Shown: piece by piece, positions 63,060-64,000 of the stretch
Layout: each line of letters starts with the position of its first letter
How positions within the stretch are numbered: the first letter of the stretch is position 1
From: Bdellovibrio sp. GT3
GTDB taxonomy: Bacteria; Bdellovibrionota; Bdellovibrionia; Bdellovibrionales; Bdellovibrionaceae
NCBI RefSeq assembly: GCF_037996765.1
Contig: NZ_JBBNAD010000005.1
Span: 1,024,001 to 1,088,000 of the forward strand
DNA length: 64,000 nt
Direction: 5' to 3'
Made by a program: the position numbers and the translations under genes
The notes under the pieces: model-generated
What the model saw: the letters and a program-made list of their open reading frames with translations, nothing else
The model's database searches: none
Told to the model about the DNA's origin: nothing

Positions 63060-63088
63060 TTCAAACCAATTTAAATTCAGCGTATAAT
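63060..63088 (+). promoter_or_regulatory. Sigma-70-type promoter of the HPt gene
   Basis: TATAAT (63083-63088) with TTCAAA (63060-63065) at 17 bases. The -10 is perfect and the -35 matches four of six. About 35 bases before the GTG. Confidence 0.5.
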
Positions 63089-63124
63089 CGCATTGTTATT
63101 GTAATGCTCATGAAGGAGCTAACA

Positions 63125-63532
63125 GTGGAAACAGATAATGACTTGGTGGGAGTCAGCAGGCAGTTGAAATCGCTGCGAGGGTTTGACTCACACGCATTTA
63201 ATCATTTATTGGAAGATACGACTCCTAATACCGTTTTGCGGATATTGGCGCGTTTTAGTGTATCGTTGAACGAATGCATTCCGGTTTTGGAGCAGGGAGC
63301 TACAACTGGGGACGCCGAGGCAGTGTGGAAGGCGGCTCATAAACTGGCCGGGTCTGCAGAGATGTTGGGGTTTAAGGAGTTTGGCAGAAATTCCAAAGAA
63401 CTAAGCTGGCAACTGAAGCAATCCGCGCATATCGGCGCAAGTCAGGAAGAGGTGAACTTCTACTTGATGCAAGCCCGTGAGTTGGCAAAACAGCTTACGG
63501 ATGTCTTTCCTAATCAGAAGCACTATCTCTAA
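63125..63532 (+). CDS. HPt (histidine phosphotransfer) protein
   Basis: 135 residues from GTG 63125 (AAGGAGCTAACA upstream), a four-helix HPt domain with phospho-acceptor His72 in AAHKLAGSAEMLGF. Upstream in-frame ATGs at 63104 and 63110 lack a ribosome site. Relays phosphate between receivers. Divergent from the hybrid kinase, and its 3' end overlaps the regulator gene by 23 bases, so the three could form one phosphorelay. Confidence 0.85.
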   Translation: METDNDLVGVSRQLKSLRGFDSHAFNHLLEDTTPNTVLRILARFSVSLNECIPVLEQGATTGDAEAVWKAAHKLAGSAEMLGFKEFGRNSKELSWQLKQSAHIGASQEEVNFYLMQARELAKQLTDVFPNQKHYL

Positions 63533-64000
63533 CAGCGGCTTTGTATCCTGCGCTCAGCACAGTCTCCACTTTGACGGAGCTGTCGCTGATCTTCTTGCGC
63601 AAGTGACTGACGTGGGCGTCAACCGTTCTTTCGGTCACATACTTGCCAACACCCCATACTTGATCGATGAGTTGCTCTCGGCTGTAGACTTGCCCTGGGC
63701 GGGCGCAAAGGATTTTCAGAATTTTGAATTCAAAAGGTGTCAGTTCGATTTGAACTGTGCCTGTCTTGGGGTTGCGCAGTTCAACACACATGCGATTTGA
63801 GTCGATATATAGATCACCCAATTGCACTTGCTGAGTGTTTTGCTGATAGGATTTAACGGCACGAAGTCTGGCATCAACACGGGCGCGCAATTCACTGGAG
63901 TTTGGTGGTTTTGAGATGTAATCATCCGCACCGATACCGAAGGCCGCGACCTTGCTGATGATATCATCGTCCGTGCTCAAAATGATAATTGGAACAGGTT
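63510..64000 (-). CDS. OmpR-type response regulator, cut by window end
   Basis: At least 163 residues are visible, and the gene continues beyond the window. The visible N-terminal part is the end of a receiver (PVPIIILSTDDD, then GADDYISKPPNSSELRARV with the conserved Lys). The C-terminal ~100 residues are a winged helix (FEFKILKILCARPGQVYSREQLIDQVWG, TVDAHVSHLRKKI) that binds DNA. The acceptor Asp lies outside the window. The 3' end overlaps the HPt gene by 23 bases. Confidence 0.9.
   Translation of the reverse strand, partial: PVPIIILSTDDDIISKVAAFGIGADDYISKPPNSSELRARVDARLRAVKSYQQNTQQVQLGDLYIDSNRMCVELRNPKTGTVQIELTPFEFKILKILCARPGQVYSREQLIDQVWGVGKYVTERTVDAHVSHLRKKISDSSVKVETVLSAGYKAAVRDSASD

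Overview
The window is one continuous stretch of a moderate-GC, gene-dense chromosome. It looks like a predatory deltaproteobacterium of the Bdellovibrio type. The basis for that is a pair of short core-only flagellins, many secreted hydrolases (two trypsins, a papain-like protease, wall-active enzymes), large hybrid sensor kinases, several lipoproteins, and housekeeping genes (gltA, ddl, nth, rsmD, coaD, folD) lying singly among signalling and envelope genes. The assignment is inferred from gene content; no search was run. I saw no rRNA, tRNA, CRISPR array or prophage.

Layout. 0.1-8.1 kb: a metalloprotease-like/DUF4105 protein, a degenerate RsbU-type phosphatase, citrate synthase with tandem 3' hairpins, a periplasmic L,D-transpeptidase, a tandem universal stress protein, a HIT protein and a DUF1653 protein. 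8.1-11.4 kb: an imelysin/di-haem oxidoreductase pair. 11.7-17.1 kb: a chemosensory operon of CheA, a CheW-like protein and a CheD-CheB fusion whose methylesterase triad looks destroyed, followed by an aldehyde dehydrogenase homologue that lacks its general base. 17.2-22.3 kb: a collagen-like lipoprotein behind a sigma-28-type promoter, ddl, elbB, a lipoprotein and an acetyltransferase. 22.4-26.9 kb: ferredoxin, nth, a DoxX-like protein and a thiBPQ-like ABC transporter. 26.9-30.6 kb: a hybrid kinase and a 3D-domain lipoprotein.

30.6-45 kb is the motility block. Two flagellin genes each have a near-consensus FliA promoter, a cluster of CTGGACC-type repeats upstream and a long leader. Between them sits a REP-associated tyrosine transposase framed by its own inverted repeats. 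flaG-like, fliD, fliS and a FliT/FlgN-like gene follow. The same strand continues tightly into a TPR protein, a Maf-like Rossmann protein, two family-9 glycosyltransferases with an unmarked 57-codon gene overlapping both, a helical protein, a kinase with a pseudo-receiver and a lone receiver. This layout suggests modification of the flagellin or of the flagellar sheath.

45-64 kb: rsmD, coaD and an aminotransferase; a papain-like protease; a VWA lipoprotein; a DUF2802-like protein; two trypsins; an amino-acid dehydrogenase; a Lys/Ala-tailed protein; folD; a Rieske oxygenase; a phytase-like esterase; an RlmI-like methyltransferase; and an SLT-like protein with a sigma-28-like promoter. The window closes with a hybrid kinase, an HPt protein and a winged-helix regulator (cut by the window end), which together could form a phosphorelay.

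The most notable points are the CheD-CheB fusion with a dead esterase centre, the RAYT/REP element between the flagellins, the FliA promoters (including ones placed almost on the start codon) and the glycosyltransferase block in the flagellar operon.
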